A stretch of DNA of 64,000 bases from assembly GCF_014696925.1 (NCBI RefSeq), contig NZ_JACJQY010000029.1, positions 1 to 64,000 of the forward strand. Reading direction: 5' to 3'. The notes under the pieces are model-generated. The model was not told the DNA's origin. It did no database searches and was given only the letters and a program-made list of their open reading frames with translations. How positions within the stretch are numbered: the stretch's first letter is position 1; each line of letters opens with the position of its first letter. The DNA comes from Phormidium tenue FACHB-1050. Lineage in GTDB: Bacteria > Cyanobacteriota > Cyanobacteriia > Pseudanabaenales > Pseudanabaenaceae. This document shows positions 33,508 to 44,128 of the stretch, one piece after another. The position numbers were made by a program, and so were the translations under genes.

Positions 33508-33554
33508 GAAATATTTTTGAAAGCGGAGCTTCGCGCCGCTTTCAAAAATATTTC
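33508..33554. repeat. Hairpin AGAAATATTTTTGAAAGCGG
   Basis: A ~22-bp stem around GGAGCTTCGCGCC with one mismatch, just upstream of the M28 peptidase gene. Same GC-TTC-GC core as other hairpins in the window. Confidence 0.6.
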
Positions 33555-33598
33555 TAAATTCTAAGTCAGCACAAAGCGCTGTAAGTTATTCGTGATAA

Positions 33599-34444
33599 AT
33601 GATGGAACCACTACAACTTCGATTAACTCAACATCTGGAAAGATTAGTTATAGAACGTAATCCTTACTATGCATCGGCTGGACATTTATTTGCTCGTGAA
33701 TATATCCGATCGCATTTTGCAAGATTCGGTGAAGTTCTCATCCATGAGTTTGAAGTCAATGGCAATATTCATCAGAACTTAATTTTGCAGATTGAGTCTA
33801 ACTCTGCTAAAAAGCGATCGCCTTTGATTATTGGCGCACATTACGATACGGTAGCAGGCTGTGTGGGTGCTGATGATAATGGCTCAGGTGTTGCGGTACT
33901 TCTTGAAATCGCTGAATATTTCTCAGCAAATCCTGTTAAGTATCCCATTCAATTAATTGCCTTCGACATGGAGGAATATGGACTATTAGGTAGTGCAGCC
34001 TATGCAGATAAGCTCAAGCATGAAAACCAAAAAATACGCCTGATGATTTCCTTGGAGATGTTGGGCTATTGCGATCGCACTCCCAATTCACAGCATTATC
34101 CCGCAGGATTAGACAAGTTCTATCCCAACACAGGAGACTTTATTGGACTTATTGGTAGCATTCCCACAATTCCCGATCTGATCCATTTACAGTATCACAT
34201 GAAATCTGTGGTTTCCTGTGAATGGCTTCCCGCAGGTTGGCGGGGCTTAGCAATACCCGATACTCGCCGCAGCGATCATGCTCCTTTTTGGGATGCTGGC
34301 TACAAAGCCTTGATGGTTACCGATACTGCGAATATGCGAAATCCGCATTATCACAAAAGTAGCGATCAACTAGAAACACTCGACTTAGAATTTCTCACTC
34401 AAGTTTGTCGAGGATTAATCACAGGGGTTGCTAACTTGTCTTAA
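33599..34444 (+). CDS. M28-family zinc metallopeptidase (aminopeptidase-like)
   Basis: 281 residues. The M28 zinc ligands appear in order: IGAHYDTV (His), GADDNGSG (Asp), DMEEYGLLG (catalytic Glu and Glu ligand), SLEMLGYCD and the distal DHAPFWDAG / NPHYHKSSD histidines. No signal peptide is visible, so it is probably cytoplasmic. Two ATG codons in tandem (33599, 33602) begin the frame. Confidence 0.88.
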   Translation: MMEPLQLRLTQHLERLVIERNPYYASAGHLFAREYIRSHFARFGEVLIHEFEVNGNIHQNLILQIESNSAKKRSPLIIGAHYDTVAGCVGADDNGSGVAVLLEIAEYFSANPVKYPIQLIAFDMEEYGLLGSAAYADKLKHENQKIRLMISLEMLGYCDRTPNSQHYPAGLDKFYPNTGDFIGLIGSIPTIPDLIHLQYHMKSVVSCEWLPAGWRGLAIPDTRRSDHAPFWDAGYKALMVTDTANMRNPHYHKSSDQLETLDLEFLTQVCRGLITGVANLS

Positions 34445-34455
34445 AAGCTTGATAT

Positions 34456-35538
34456 TTAACTAGATTTTTTTTTAGTTACTTCTCCGCGCATTTCATCAAC
34501 ATCAAGGATACTTATGATCACGCCTGTGATGGGGATGGATAGAAAAACCCCAATCAATCCAGCCACTCGCGCCCCCACCAAAAGTGCCAAGAACATAATT
34601 ACAGGATTTATGTTGATCGAGCCTTTCATAATTCGCGGCATGAGTAAGTTCTCTTCTATTTGCTCCAAAATAATGCAAGCCGCTAAAACCTTCAAACTAA
34701 GGAAAATTCCTTGAGGCAAAATAATTAAACAAATCAAACTAATTCCAATCGTTGTTCCAATTCCAGGAATGAGGTCAAATGCACCAACAACAGATGCTAA
34801 AACTAATGGATAGGGACTGTTTAGTACGATCAATACCACAAAAGCAGAGATTCCAAAGAAACCCGACAACAGCAGTCTCCCCCAAAAGAAACCGAGAAAA
34901 TTCTTTTGAATTGATTTTGTTAGATCGTAGCGTAAATGTGATGGAAATAGTCTCATAATTAGATGCCATAATCTCTTGCCATCCAACAACATAAAAAAGC
35001 TGATCACTCCAACCAAAATTATATCTAGTAGGTTAAATAGCACATTTTGTAATGTGGTTAAGCCTTTACCAATAGCACTGAGAGCCTGATCGCGAAGTTG
35101 TCCTTCAAAAGCACTGAAATCAACTTTAATATTTTGATTATCCATAAATGATTGGATTATTTGCAACTGGGCGATCATCGCTTCTAAAAGTTTGGGAGCC
35201 TGTGCAATTAGTTGCTGTGCTTGAGCAATGACTGCTAATCCTAATGTAGCCGTTAAACCACCAATAACGAGTAAAGCAAGTAAGAATACAAGTAATACCG
35301 CTATCGATCGCGGCATAAACCTCGATATAAATTTGACTGGATAGTTCAATAAAAATGCAAGAATGGCAGCAAAAATAAAGATGATTAGAACTGTTGCAAA
35401 ATATGCCAATACCTGTGCGATCACCCAAGCAAGAGCGAATAGTAACAAGTAACGAACTAGTTGGGCATTATTGATGTGTTTCCACATCTGATTGTTGTTG
35501 CTTTTGGGATCTTCCATTACAGCCTTAAGTAGTTCCAT
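34456..35538 (-). CDS. AI-2E family (PerM/UPF0118) membrane transporter
   Basis: 360 residues with eight hydrophobic segments: three at the N-terminus (~28-110), an extended loop with LIAQAPKLLEAMIAQLQ, and the C-terminal group with LDGKRLWHLIMRLFP, GFFGISAF, DLIPGIGTTIG and SINPVIMFLALLVGARVAGLIGVFLSIPI. The family includes small-molecule and ion exporters; the substrate cannot be told from sequence. Confidence 0.88.
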   Translation of the reverse strand: MELLKAVMEDPKSNNNQMWKHINNAQLVRYLLLFALAWVIAQVLAYFATVLIIFIFAAILAFLLNYPVKFISRFMPRSIAVLLVFLLALLVIGGLTATLGLAVIAQAQQLIAQAPKLLEAMIAQLQIIQSFMDNQNIKVDFSAFEGQLRDQALSAIGKGLTTLQNVLFNLLDIILVGVISFFMLLDGKRLWHLIMRLFPSHLRYDLTKSIQKNFLGFFWGRLLLSGFFGISAFVVLIVLNSPYPLVLASVVGAFDLIPGIGTTIGISLICLIILPQGIFLSLKVLAACIILEQIEENLLMPRIMKGSININPVIMFLALLVGARVAGLIGVFLSIPITGVIISILDVDEMRGEVTKKKSS

Positions 35539-35588
35539 CGTTTATTACAGCGCTTTGCGCTCAAACCCGAACCAACAGATTTTTTGAA

Positions 35589-35649
35589 AGTGCTTCGCGC
35601 TTAAACACAAACCAAAAAACTTTTGGTTTGTGTTTAAGCGCGAAGCACT
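35589..35649. repeat. Long hairpin AGTGCTTCGCGCTTAAACAC
   Basis: A ~29-bp stem whose outer end contains the GCTTCGCGC core and whose loop is AAAACTTTTGG-like. It lies in the 300-bp gap between the divergent AI-2E and oligopeptidase genes, which otherwise contains no gene. Confidence 0.65.
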
Positions 35650-35838
35650 GTAAGTCTGTAACTAACCCTAAGTATATGTACACAATTACAGTACTTTGCA
35701 CAAACCAAACCAGACCCACACATGAGTCGATAACCTTTAACCTAGTCGCCTAATCAGTTTTCCTCTAATGCGGTTAGCGATCGCGATATAATCAAAGATA
35801 GCTAATTTACAAATCTTAAAGATTAACCAAAATTATTT

Positions 35839-37923
35839 ATGAGTGATGTTATTAATCCGCTCTTGATTGGCAAAGGTTTACCGCCATTTCCAGACATTAC
35901 TTCTGAACATGTAATTCCTGCGATCACCCAATTGCTTGAAGAAACTAGCGCAGGATTGACTGAACTAGAAGCAAACCTCCAGCCCACATGGTCAGGGCTA
36001 GTCGAACCTCTAGAGCGTTTGACTGAGCGCATTGGTTGGGGCTGGGGTGCGATCGAGCATTTATTGAGTGTAAAAAATAGTGCAGCCTTGCGTGAAGCTC
36101 ACAAAGTCGTGCAGCCTAAGGTTATCGAATTTTTTAACCGCTTTAGTCAGAGCCAGCCAGTCTATAAGGCTTATAAGGCAATTTACGGATCATCGGAGTG
36201 GGACAGTCTCGAACCTGCTCAAAAACGTATCGTTGAAGCTGCCATCCGTGATGCAGAGCTATCGGGCGTTGGTTTGGAAGGTGAAGCCAAAGAGAAGTTT
36301 AATGCGATCCAAATGGAACTTGCTGAACTCTCCACTAACTTCTCTAATCATGTGCTTGATGCTACCAAAGAATTTAGTATGACGCTGAACAAACCCGAAG
36401 AGATTGAAGGTTTGCCTCCTAGTCTATTAGCTCAAGCAGCTCAAGCTTCGCGTCTAGATGGCGATGATAAAGCCACACCCGAAGATGGACCTTGGTGTAT
36501 CACCCTCGACTACCCCAGTTATGTGCCATTTATGCAACATAGCCGTCGTCGTGATTTGCGAGAAAAACTCTATCGCGCCTTTGTTAGTCGCGCCGCAAGT
36601 GGTGAGTTTGACAATTCTCCATTAATCGATCGCATTCTCGAATTGCGTAAACAAAAGGCAAATTTACTTGGCTACTCTACCTATGCGGAACTCAGTCTTG
36701 CTCGGAAGATGGCTCCTAATGTTGAAGCAGTTGAGAAATTGCTAGAAGAACTGCGTCAATCTAGCTACAATGCAGCGACTGAGGAGTTTGCTGAATTAAA
36801 GGAATTTGCTAAGTCTCAAGGCGAAACAGAGGAACTGAAGCATTGGGATACGGCTTACTGGTCAGAACGTCAGCGTGAAATCAAGTTTAACTTCACCGTT
36901 GAAGAATTACGCCCTTACTTCCCATTACCTCAAGTTCTTGAAGGTCTGTTTGCACTAGTTAAACGTTTGTTTGGCGTGACGGTAGTACCTGCGGATGGGA
37001 AAGCACCAATCTGGCATGAAAGTGTACGCTTTTTTGAGATTCAGAATGAGAGTAATGAAGCGATCGCTTATTTTTATCTCGATCCCTATAGTCGTCCTGC
37101 GGAAAAGCGTGGTGGTGCATGGATGAATGATTGCATCGGACGTGCCAAGGTGACCGAAAATGGTAAGACGATTACCCGTTTACCCGTTGCCTATCTGATT
37201 TGTAATCAATCGCCCCCCGTTGATGGTAAGCCTAGCTTGATGACCTTTGGTGAAGTGGAAACTCTCTTCCATGAGTTTGGACATGGCTTGCAGCATATGT
37301 TGACCAAGGTTGACTATTCAGGAGCATCAGGTATTAATAACGTCGAATGGGATGCAGTGGAATTGCCCAGTCAATTCATGGAAAACTGGTGCTACGATCG
37401 CGCTACTTTGTTTGGCATGGCGAAACACTATGAAACAGGCGAAACCCTTCCCGAAAGCTACTTCCAAAAGTTGATTGACTCCAAAAACTACATGAGCGGT
37501 TCAGGAATGCTCCGTCAGTTGCATTTCAGCCTTGTCGATATCGAGTTACACCATCGCTATGAAGTCGGCGGCTCGGAAACGCCAATGCAATTGCGATCGC
37601 GCCTTGCGGAAACCACAATGGTAATTCCACCCTTGCCAGAAGATAATTTCCTATGTTCGTTTGGTCATATCTTTGCGGGAGGCTATGCCGCAGGTTATTA
37701 CAGCTACAAGTGGGCGGAAGTCCTCAGTGCTGATGCCTTTGCTGCTTTTGAGGAAGCAGGATTGGAAAACGAAGAGGCGATCGCTTCAACGGGTAGACTC
37801 TATCGCGATACAGTTCTTGCCCTCGGTGGCAGCAAGCATCCGATGGAAGTATTCAAAACCTTCCGAGGACGTGAACCTAGCACTGCACCACTACTCCGTC
37901 ATAGCGGTTTAGCAAAGGTCTAA
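35839..37923 (+). CDS. prlC: Oligopeptidase A (M3 metallopeptidase)
   Basis: 694 residues. The zinc motif LFHEFGHGLQHML (HEFGH) lies near 478-482, followed by the third ligand Glu in NVEWDAVELPSQFMENW. The helical N-terminal half and length are typical of oligopeptidase A. It degrades short peptides, including released signal peptides, in the cytoplasm. A terminator follows six bases after the stop. Confidence 0.95.
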   Translation: MSDVINPLLIGKGLPPFPDITSEHVIPAITQLLEETSAGLTELEANLQPTWSGLVEPLERLTERIGWGWGAIEHLLSVKNSAALREAHKVVQPKVIEFFNRFSQSQPVYKAYKAIYGSSEWDSLEPAQKRIVEAAIRDAELSGVGLEGEAKEKFNAIQMELAELSTNFSNHVLDATKEFSMTLNKPEEIEGLPPSLLAQAAQASRLDGDDKATPEDGPWCITLDYPSYVPFMQHSRRRDLREKLYRAFVSRAASGEFDNSPLIDRILELRKQKANLLGYSTYAELSLARKMAPNVEAVEKLLEELRQSSYNAATEEFAELKEFAKSQGETEELKHWDTAYWSERQREIKFNFTVEELRPYFPLPQVLEGLFALVKRLFGVTVVPADGKAPIWHESVRFFEIQNESNEAIAYFYLDPYSRPAEKRGGAWMNDCIGRAKVTENGKTITRLPVAYLICNQSPPVDGKPSLMTFGEVETLFHEFGHGLQHMLTKVDYSGASGINNVEWDAVELPSQFMENWCYDRATLFGMAKHYETGETLPESYFQKLIDSKNYMSGSGMLRQLHFSLVDIELHHRYEVGGSETPMQLRSRLAETTMVIPPLPEDNFLCSFGHIFAGGYAAGYYSYKWAEVLSADAFAAFEEAGLENEEAIASTGRLYRDTVLALGGSKHPMEVFKTFRGREPSTAPLLRHSGLAKV

Positions 37924-37928
37924 TCTAT

Positions 37929-37959
37929 AATAAAGGCGTTGCAATGCAACGCCTTTATT
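37929..37959 (+). terminator. Terminator after prlC
   Basis: AATAAAGGCGTTGC-AAT-GCAACGCCTTTATT, a perfect 14-bp stem with a U-rich right side. Confidence 0.8.
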
Positions 37960-37977
37960 GTATGTAAATCGATATTT

Positions 37978-39576
37978 ATGCTAGAAACTGCCCGTGAATT
38001 TCTCTCGCAAATAGAAAACGATCCGATTTCAGAAAAGATAGAACAGCAATTAAGAAATAGCGATCGCGCCCTGTTTATCCTTCATGATCAACTAAATCTG
38101 GATGTATTTCCCAAAGAATTACTCGCACAAAAGCCATTATTAATCTTTGTAGAATCCCTAAAATATGCCACATTTATTCCTCACCATAAGCAAAAATTAG
38201 TTTATATCCTCAGTTCTCAGAGACACTTTGCGATCGCCTGTCATCAACAGGGCTTTCCCGTACTAAATTTATTTACCGAAGGATTTCATGCTGAGGCGAT
38301 CGCTGATTTTTTGGCGCAATATCCTCAGCTTAAGCTTACCTATATGCAGCCATCAGAGTGGGATACGCGATCGCAGATGTTGGCGTTAAATGATCAATTT
38401 AGCGATCGCATCGAAATACTTCCCAATAGCTTTTTTATTGCGGATGCTGAAAAATTTAAGCCAAAAATCAAAAAAGGATATCGCTTAGAAACTTTCTATC
38501 GAGAACTTCGTAAGCAAACTGGTTACTTGATGGCAGATGGTAAACCCGTTGGCGGTAATTGGAACTATGACAAAGAGAATCGTAAAGCTTTACCGAAAAA
38601 TGTAGTGATTCCCATGGTTCCTGAAGTCGAACCTGATGCAATTACTCAGGAAGTAATTGAGTTAGTCAACAACTATTTACCTGATAACTTTGGAAGACTA
38701 GACCAATTTGGCTATGCTGTAACCCGCGATCGCGCCCTAGAACTAGCGAAAGTATTCATCAAAACTCGCTTAGCGAATTTTGGAGCTTATGAAGATGCCA
38801 TCAAAGTTGGCGCACCCTTTTTATTTCATTCTGTGTTATCGATCTATCTCAACAATGGCTTGTTATTACCGCAGGAACTCTGCAAAATGGCGATCGTAGC
38901 CTATGAACAAAACATCGCCCCTCTCAAGTCTGTTGAGGGTTTTATCCGCCAAATTTTAGGATGGCGCGAATATATTCGTGTGTATTACGAAGCGCAAATG
39001 CCCCAAGTGCGAGAGAGTAATTATTTTGAATTTTTTAATAATTTACCGCAACTTTATTGGGATGCTAATACCGATTTACTCTGCCTAAAAGATGCTATTA
39101 CTCATGTTCTAAATTATGGCTATTCACATCATATTCAGAGACTGATGGTCTTAAGTAACTTTAGCAATCTAACCAACACTGATCCACGCCAGCTAAATCA
39201 CTGGTTCTGGCTTGCCTATGTCGATGCCTACGAATGGGTTGAGCTTCCCAATGTTCTAGGCATGTCTACGTTCGCTGATGGTGGTGTACTTGCCTCCAAG
39301 CCCTATGTATCAGGGGGGAATTACATTAACAAAATGAGTAATTGCTGCTCCCAATGCACCTATGATGTGAAGCAAAAAACAGGTAGTTCTGCTTGTCCCT
39401 TCAATTATCTATATTGGAATTTTGTCGATCAGCATCGTCATAGCTTCATTGAAAATGGCAGGGTGTCACTAATGATTCATGCCTATGAGAACAAGCCTGA
39501 TGAGGAAAAAATAGCTATTAGAGACTTATCAACTCATTTCATAGAGAACCTCAAACGTAGCTACAGCTATATATAA
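37978..39576 (+). CDS. FeS-type bacterial cryptochrome/(6-4) photolyase-like protein
   Basis: 532 residues from ATG 37978; the open frame extends to 37939, but that would lie inside the prlC terminator. The N-terminal photolyase-related domain (LFILHDQLN...LLIFVES) precedes the FAD domain with FIRQILGWREYIRVYY, HHIQRLMVLSNF and VDAYEWVELPNVLGMSTFADGG. Four cysteines expected for a 4Fe-4S cluster are present: one in DLLCLKDAI and three in CSQCTYDV...SACPFNYLYWNF. This class (PhrB-like) repairs (6-4) photoproducts. The first ~25 residues are an unusual extension. Confidence 0.88.
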   Translation: MLETAREFLSQIENDPISEKIEQQLRNSDRALFILHDQLNLDVFPKELLAQKPLLIFVESLKYATFIPHHKQKLVYILSSQRHFAIACHQQGFPVLNLFTEGFHAEAIADFLAQYPQLKLTYMQPSEWDTRSQMLALNDQFSDRIEILPNSFFIADAEKFKPKIKKGYRLETFYRELRKQTGYLMADGKPVGGNWNYDKENRKALPKNVVIPMVPEVEPDAITQEVIELVNNYLPDNFGRLDQFGYAVTRDRALELAKVFIKTRLANFGAYEDAIKVGAPFLFHSVLSIYLNNGLLLPQELCKMAIVAYEQNIAPLKSVEGFIRQILGWREYIRVYYEAQMPQVRESNYFEFFNNLPQLYWDANTDLLCLKDAITHVLNYGYSHHIQRLMVLSNFSNLTNTDPRQLNHWFWLAYVDAYEWVELPNVLGMSTFADGGVLASKPYVSGGNYINKMSNCCSQCTYDVKQKTGSSACPFNYLYWNFVDQHRHSFIENGRVSLMIHAYENKPDEEKIAIRDLSTHFIENLKRSYSYI

Positions 39577-39652
39577 CAACGCAAGGGATAGGTAATAAAT
39601 CAAAACTCAAAAGATAGGTGGCGTTGCGAAGCGCCGCCACTCCTAATTTAGT

Positions 39653-39677
39653 AAAGGGAGTGCAATGCACTCCCTTT
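39653..39677. terminator. Terminator between photolyase and secA
   Basis: AAAGGGAGTGC-AAT-GCACTCCCTTT, perfect 11-bp stem between converging genes. A weaker GGCGTTGCGAAGCGCC hairpin precedes it at 39618-39640. Confidence 0.75.
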
Positions 39678-39681
39678 GCTT

Positions 39682-42489
39682 TTAGACAAATTCAGCTTCG
39701 ATGGTTTCGGGTTGTTGTTGAGGACGTGGATCGAACTCGAATAGAGAGTAGACAACATCGCGACGAATTTGCGTCATCATTTCTAGGAAGATCTCGTAAC
39801 CTTCGCTCTTATATTCAATCAGAGGATCTTTTTGTCCATAGCCGCGCAAACCAACTGACTCGCGCAAAGCTTCCATTGCTTGCAAGTGATCGCGCCATAG
39901 AGAATCAATCCGTTGCAAGATAAAGAAACGTTCAGCCTGACGCATTAAGCCAACTTGTAATGACTCCACCTGTGCTTCTTTAATTTCGTAGGCACGGCGA
40001 ACTTCTTCCCGCAAGAAAGCTTGCATCTCAGGCAAGAACATATCATCCAGCTGATCAGGTTCAAGATCTTGTAGGAGATTCACAAACTCCTTGATCTTTT
40101 TCACCATCGCCACAAGGTTCCATTCTTCGGGAGGGAGTTCTGGATTCACGTAGGCGTTGACGATATCATCCATCGTGCGCTCAGCATACTCGATCACGCG
40201 ATCGCGTAAGTTTTCACCTTCCAGCACGCGACGACGCTCCGCGTAAATAGCACGACGTTGATTGTTCATCACTTCATCGTATTCAAAAACCTGCTTACGG
40301 ATGTCGTAATAGTAGGTTTCTACTTTCTTTTGGGCGTTTTCTAGAGCGCTGGTCAACATTCCTGAACTAATCGGCATGTCTTCTTCAACGCGGAAGGCAT
40401 TCATCAAACCAGCCACGCGATCGCCTGCAAAAATCCGCATCAGATTATCTTCAAGACTAAGGAAAAATCTGGTGGAACCTGGGTCACCTTGGCGACCGCA
40501 ACGACCGCGTAACTGGTTATCCACACGCCGCGATTCATGACGCTCAGTGCCGATCACATGCAATCCACCAAGTTTCGTTACCAGCTCATGCTCAGCATCA
40601 GTGACTTCTTCATATTCACGCTTGATTAAGGTGAACACATCACGCAGCTTTTGAATAACTTCATCATCGGTAGGAGCTTTTTCAGAAGCAACCGCCAGCA
40701 TTTCTTCCGCTTCCAATTCCGATTGACTCATTCTGCCTAACTTCTCAACTGCAAAATCTACAGCTTCTTTGAGCATCGTTTGGGCATCTTTGGAGAGTTC
40801 GCAAGGATAGAGACTATCGGATACTTTCCAAGTCTTTTTCTTTTTGCCATCCGTTGAGCCGAATCCTTGTCCCTTTTGAGGGCGATCGCTAAACATGCGT
40901 TGACCTTCATTGGTGAAGTCATCATCATCTTCAGGACGAACAATCATTGGCATAAAGCTTTCACGCACCTTCAAACGCGCCATGTAGTCAGCATTACCAC
41001 CGAGGATGATGTCTGTACCACGACCAGCCATATTGGTAGCGATCGTGATCGAGCCTTTACGCCCTGCTTGAGCAACGATTTCTGCTTCCCGTTCCACGTT
41101 CTCAGGCTTCGCATTTAATAGATTATGAGGAATATCCTTTTCACTCAACAACCTTGCTAAGACTTCAGACTTTTCAACACTGGTAGTTCCGATCAGTACA
41201 GGACGACCTGTTTCATGCATCTCGCGGCATTCCTCAGCCACGGCACGCCATTTAGCAGCTTCTGTTTTATAAACTACATCTGACCAGTCACTACGTCCAC
41301 TCTTGCGATTGGTAGGCATGGTCGTAACTTCAAGATTATAGATTTTTCCTAGTTCAGCTTCTTCGGTTTTGGCTGTGCCAGTCATGCCGCCAAGCTTAGG
41401 ATAGAGCAGAAAGAAGTTTTGATAGGTAATTGTGGCTAAGGTTTGGGTTTCATTCTCAATATCTGTACCTTCTTTAGCCTCGATCGCTTGGTGCAATCCA
41501 TCGCTCCAGCGACGACCAGGCATGACCCGACCTGTAAACTCATCAACGATCGTCACTTCTCCATCGCGCACGATGTAGTTGACATCTTTGAGGAATAATT
41601 CTTTTGCTTTGAGCGCATTAAATACATAGTGCGCCCAAGGATCAGCTTGGTCAAATAAATCCGTCACACCAAGTAGTTTTTCGGCAAGCTCAAAGCCTTC
41701 ATCAGTCATGATCACGTTGCGCTGCTTTTCGTCAACTTCGTAGTGGGTTTCTTTTTGCAATTGATCGGCGATCGTCACAGCACCAATATATTTCTCGGTT
41801 GGACGCTCGACCATACCTGAAATAATTAGGGGTGTGCGAGCTTCGTCAATTAAGATCGAGTCAACTTCGTCAATTACACAGAAATTAAAGGTACGCTGCA
41901 CCACTTCTTCGATGCTAGTCGCCATGTTGTCGCGTAAATAATCAAAACCTAGCTCACTGTTAGTGGCATAGGTAATATCACAGCCATAGTTTTTGCGCCG
42001 CTCAAATGGCTCCATTGAGTTTTGAATCAAGCCAACCGACATCCCTAGAAAGCGATGCACCTGTCCCATCCATTCCGCGTCACGACGGGCGAGGTAATCG
42101 TTAACCGTAACTACGTGAACGCCTTTTCCTGAAAGGGCATTGAGATAGCTGGGTAATGTGGCGACGAGAGTTTTGCCTTCCCCAGTTTTCATTTCGGCTA
42201 TTTCACCTCGATGCAGTACCATGCCACCAAGCATCTGCACATCATAGTGACGCAAGCCTAGAACGCGCGTAGCAGCCTCACGGACAACTGCAAAGGCTTC
42301 AGGTAGGAGGTCATCAAGTGGTTCTCCTTTTTCGAGGCGCTGTTTAAACTCTCCTGTTTTTCCTTGCAATTCGCGATCGCTTAGCACCGCTAACTCTGGG
42401 GCTAGGGAGTTAATGAGAGCCACTTCGGGACGGAGTTTGTCAAGCTTACGCTTATTAGGATCGCCAATCAGGTTTTTTAGGTTAAACAT
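39682..42489 (-). CDS. secA: Preprotein translocase ATPase SecA
   Basis: 935 residues. Nucleotide-binding domain 1 has MKTGEGKTL (Walker A, ~101-109) and [21 protein letters not shown] (Walker B); NBD2 has NMAGRGTDI and [25 protein letters not shown]. An insertion of about 70 residues near 520-590 ([15 protein letters not shown]...[15 protein letters not shown]) is typical of cyanobacterial and plastid SecA, and there is no C-terminal zinc motif. Drives export across thylakoid and plasma membranes. Monocistronic. Confidence 0.97.
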   Translation of the reverse strand: MFNLKNLIGDPNKRKLDKLRPEVALINSLAPELAVLSDRELQGKTGEFKQRLEKGEPLDDLLPEAFAVVREAATRVLGLRHYDVQMLGGMVLHRGEIAEMKTGEGKTLVATLPSYLNALSGKGVHVVTVNDYLARRDAEWMGQVHRFLGMSVGLIQNSMEPFERRKNYGCDITYATNSELGFDYLRDNMATSIEEVVQRTFNFCVIDEVDSILIDEARTPLIISGMVERPTEKYIGAVTIADQLQKETHYEVDEKQRNVIMTDEGFELAEKLLGVTDLFDQADPWAHYVFNALKAKELFLKDVNYIVRDGEVTIVDEFTGRVMPGRRWSDGLHQAIEAKEGTDIENETQTLATITYQNFFLLYPKLGGMTGTAKTEEAELGKIYNLEVTTMPTNRKSGRSDWSDVVYKTEAAKWRAVAEECREMHETGRPVLIGTTSVEKSEVLARLLSEKDIPHNLLNAKPENVEREAEIVAQAGRKGSITIATNMAGRGTDIILGGNADYMARLKVRESFMPMIVRPEDDDDFTNEGQRMFSDRPQKGQGFGSTDGKKKKTWKVSDSLYPCELSKDAQTMLKEAVDFAVEKLGRMSQSELEAEEMLAVASEKAPTDDEVIQKLRDVFTLIKREYEEVTDAEHELVTKLGGLHVIGTERHESRRVDNQLRGRCGRQGDPGSTRFFLSLEDNLMRIFAGDRVAGLMNAFRVEEDMPISSGMLTSALENAQKKVETYYYDIRKQVFEYDEVMNNQRRAIYAERRRVLEGENLRDRVIEYAERTMDDIVNAYVNPELPPEEWNLVAMVKKIKEFVNLLQDLEPDQLDDMFLPEMQAFLREEVRRAYEIKEAQVESLQVGLMRQAERFFILQRIDSLWRDHLQAMEALRESVGLRGYGQKDPLIEYKSEGYEIFLEMMTQIRRDVVYSLFEFDPRPQQQPETIEAEFV

Positions 42490-42611
42490 AGCTACCGAAT
42501 GCAGTTAAAACAGGGGATGCGCCAAACGTGATATTTAATACGATTTTGGACTACAAGTATATATTACCCGACTGTTGAGATTACAAGCTTCGGATAACCG
42601 AAGCGATCGCT

Positions 42612-42658
42612 AAACCAAATAAAAAAGTCTTGCGAAGCAAGACTTTTTTATTTGGTTT
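42612..42658. terminator. Perfect 22-bp stem terminator after gdhA
   Basis: Arms 42612-42633 and 42637-42658 are exact complements with loop GAA inside GC-GAA-GC. It carries an A/U-tract on both sides. It abuts the gdhA stop and lies upstream of secA. Confidence 0.85.
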
Positions 42659-43940
42659 ATTGCGCGTAATAAGCTCTTGTACCTTTAGCATCGATCGCTT
42701 CACTGAGGCGTGTCAAGGCATGGACATAGGCTGCGGTTCGCATGGAGATTTGTTTTTGGTCAGCAATCTTCCAGATTCTTAAAGTTTCGGCAATCATGCT
42801 GTGTTTGAGGCGATCGTTGACCTCTTCGATTGTCCAATACAAGCCACTACGATTTTGTACCCATTCAAAATAACTAACGGTGACACCACCTGCATTTACT
42901 AAAATGTCAGGAAATACCATGATCCCGCGTTTTTCTAAAATTGCATCCGCCGCAGGTGTGACTGGTCCGTTAGCAATCTCGAAAATATATTTAGCACAGA
43001 TCTCGTGAGCATTATGTTCAGTGATTTGATTTTCTAGCGCCGCAGGAATCAAGATATCGACATCTAGTTTGAGTAATTCTTCATTGGTAATGATTTGATG
43101 TTCGACAATATTACAGACTGAATCCTGACAGTACACAGCCTGAAAACTGCGAGCCGAATTTTTATAACTAATGATGCTCGGTACATCTAGCCCTTGCTTA
43201 GCATAAATCCCACCTTTAGAATCACTTACCGCCACAACTTTGTAACCTGCCTTGCTCAACAGATCGGCGATCGCTGCACCTACATTGCCAAAGCCTTGTA
43301 CTGCCACGGTTGTCCTTTCACGTTGCAATTTTAGCAATGGCAGCAAAGTTTCAATCGCAAAAAAAGCTCCCAATCCCGTTGCGGTTTCGCGTCCTAGACT
43401 ACCCCCCATTGCGATCGGCTTGCCTGTAATTGCGGCTGGACAGAGCCGTCGTTGAATATTGCTATATTCATCCACCATCCATCCCATAATCGTCTGATTA
43501 GTCTGCACATCAGGCGCAGGAATATCCACATCTGCACCGATAAAATCAGCGATCGCATCGATATAGCCACGACTGAGACGTTCTAATTCAAACTTGGATA
43601 ATTGCTTTGGATCGACTGCTACACCACCTTTTGCACCGCCAAAAGGTAAATTTACCGCCGCACATTTAAATGTCATCCAAAATGCTAAGGACTTTACTTC
43701 ATCCATGTTCACATTCGGATGGAAGCGAATCCCTCCTTTAGTAGGTCCTCGCAAATCGTTGTAGCGCACCCGATAGCCTTGAAAAACTTTTAAGGTTCCA
43801 TCATCCATTCGCACAGGAATGGAAACCTGCAAACTTGCTTTCGGAGATTTTAATCGCTCGATCGCATCTTCAGAAATATTCACATGGGCGATCGCATCGG
43901 CTAGTCTCTCGCTTGCCTGATCAAATAAGGACTCTGACAC
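42657..43940 (-). CDS. gdhA: Glu/Leu/Phe/Val-type glutamate dehydrogenase
   Basis: 427 residues from GTG 43940. This start gives the family's usual beginning (MSESLFDQASERL) and has GGGAG 6-7 nt upstream; a TTG five codons earlier is possible but includes the ribosome site. Motifs: RGPTKGGIRFHP, MTFKCAAVNLPFGGAKGG with the catalytic lysines, PAPDVQTN, then the NAD(P)-binding VAVQGFGNVGAAIADLL. It interconverts glutamate and 2-oxoglutarate. Unusual start codon noted. Confidence 0.92.
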   Translation of the reverse strand: MSESLFDQASERLADAIAHVNISEDAIERLKSPKASLQVSIPVRMDDGTLKVFQGYRVRYNDLRGPTKGGIRFHPNVNMDEVKSLAFWMTFKCAAVNLPFGGAKGGVAVDPKQLSKFELERLSRGYIDAIADFIGADVDIPAPDVQTNQTIMGWMVDEYSNIQRRLCPAAITGKPIAMGGSLGRETATGLGAFFAIETLLPLLKLQRERTTVAVQGFGNVGAAIADLLSKAGYKVVAVSDSKGGIYAKQGLDVPSIISYKNSARSFQAVYCQDSVCNIVEHQIITNEELLKLDVDILIPAALENQITEHNAHEICAKYIFEIANGPVTPAADAILEKRGIMVFPDILVNAGGVTVSYFEWVQNRSGLYWTIEEVNDRLKHSMIAETLRIWKIADQKQISMRTAAYVHALTRLSEAIDAKGTRAYYAQ

Positions 43941-44027
43941 CAATAACTCCCGCAATTTGTGTTCTAGTATGTGTTAATCATAACTGTTGTTAGGTGAAAG
44001 GATTTCCAGCAATTGCGTGAGTCTTGG

Positions 44028-44100
44028 GCTGGCACGGGGGCGCAGCCCTTACAAGGTTCTAAATTTTTTAGGTAGGGGCAATCCCCCCGTGGTTGCCCTG
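44028..44100. repeat. Dispersed repeat with GGGGCAATCCCCCCGTGGTTGCCC
   Basis: Two pieces of a family common in cyanobacterial intergenic DNA: GGCTGGCACGGGGGCGCAGCCC near 44028 and a hairpin TAGGGGCAA...TTGCCCTG at 44073-44100. It lies between gdhA and the helicase-like gene. Confidence 0.6.
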
Positions 44101-44128
44101 CTTGGCTTTTAATCGCAGCAAGTAATTC

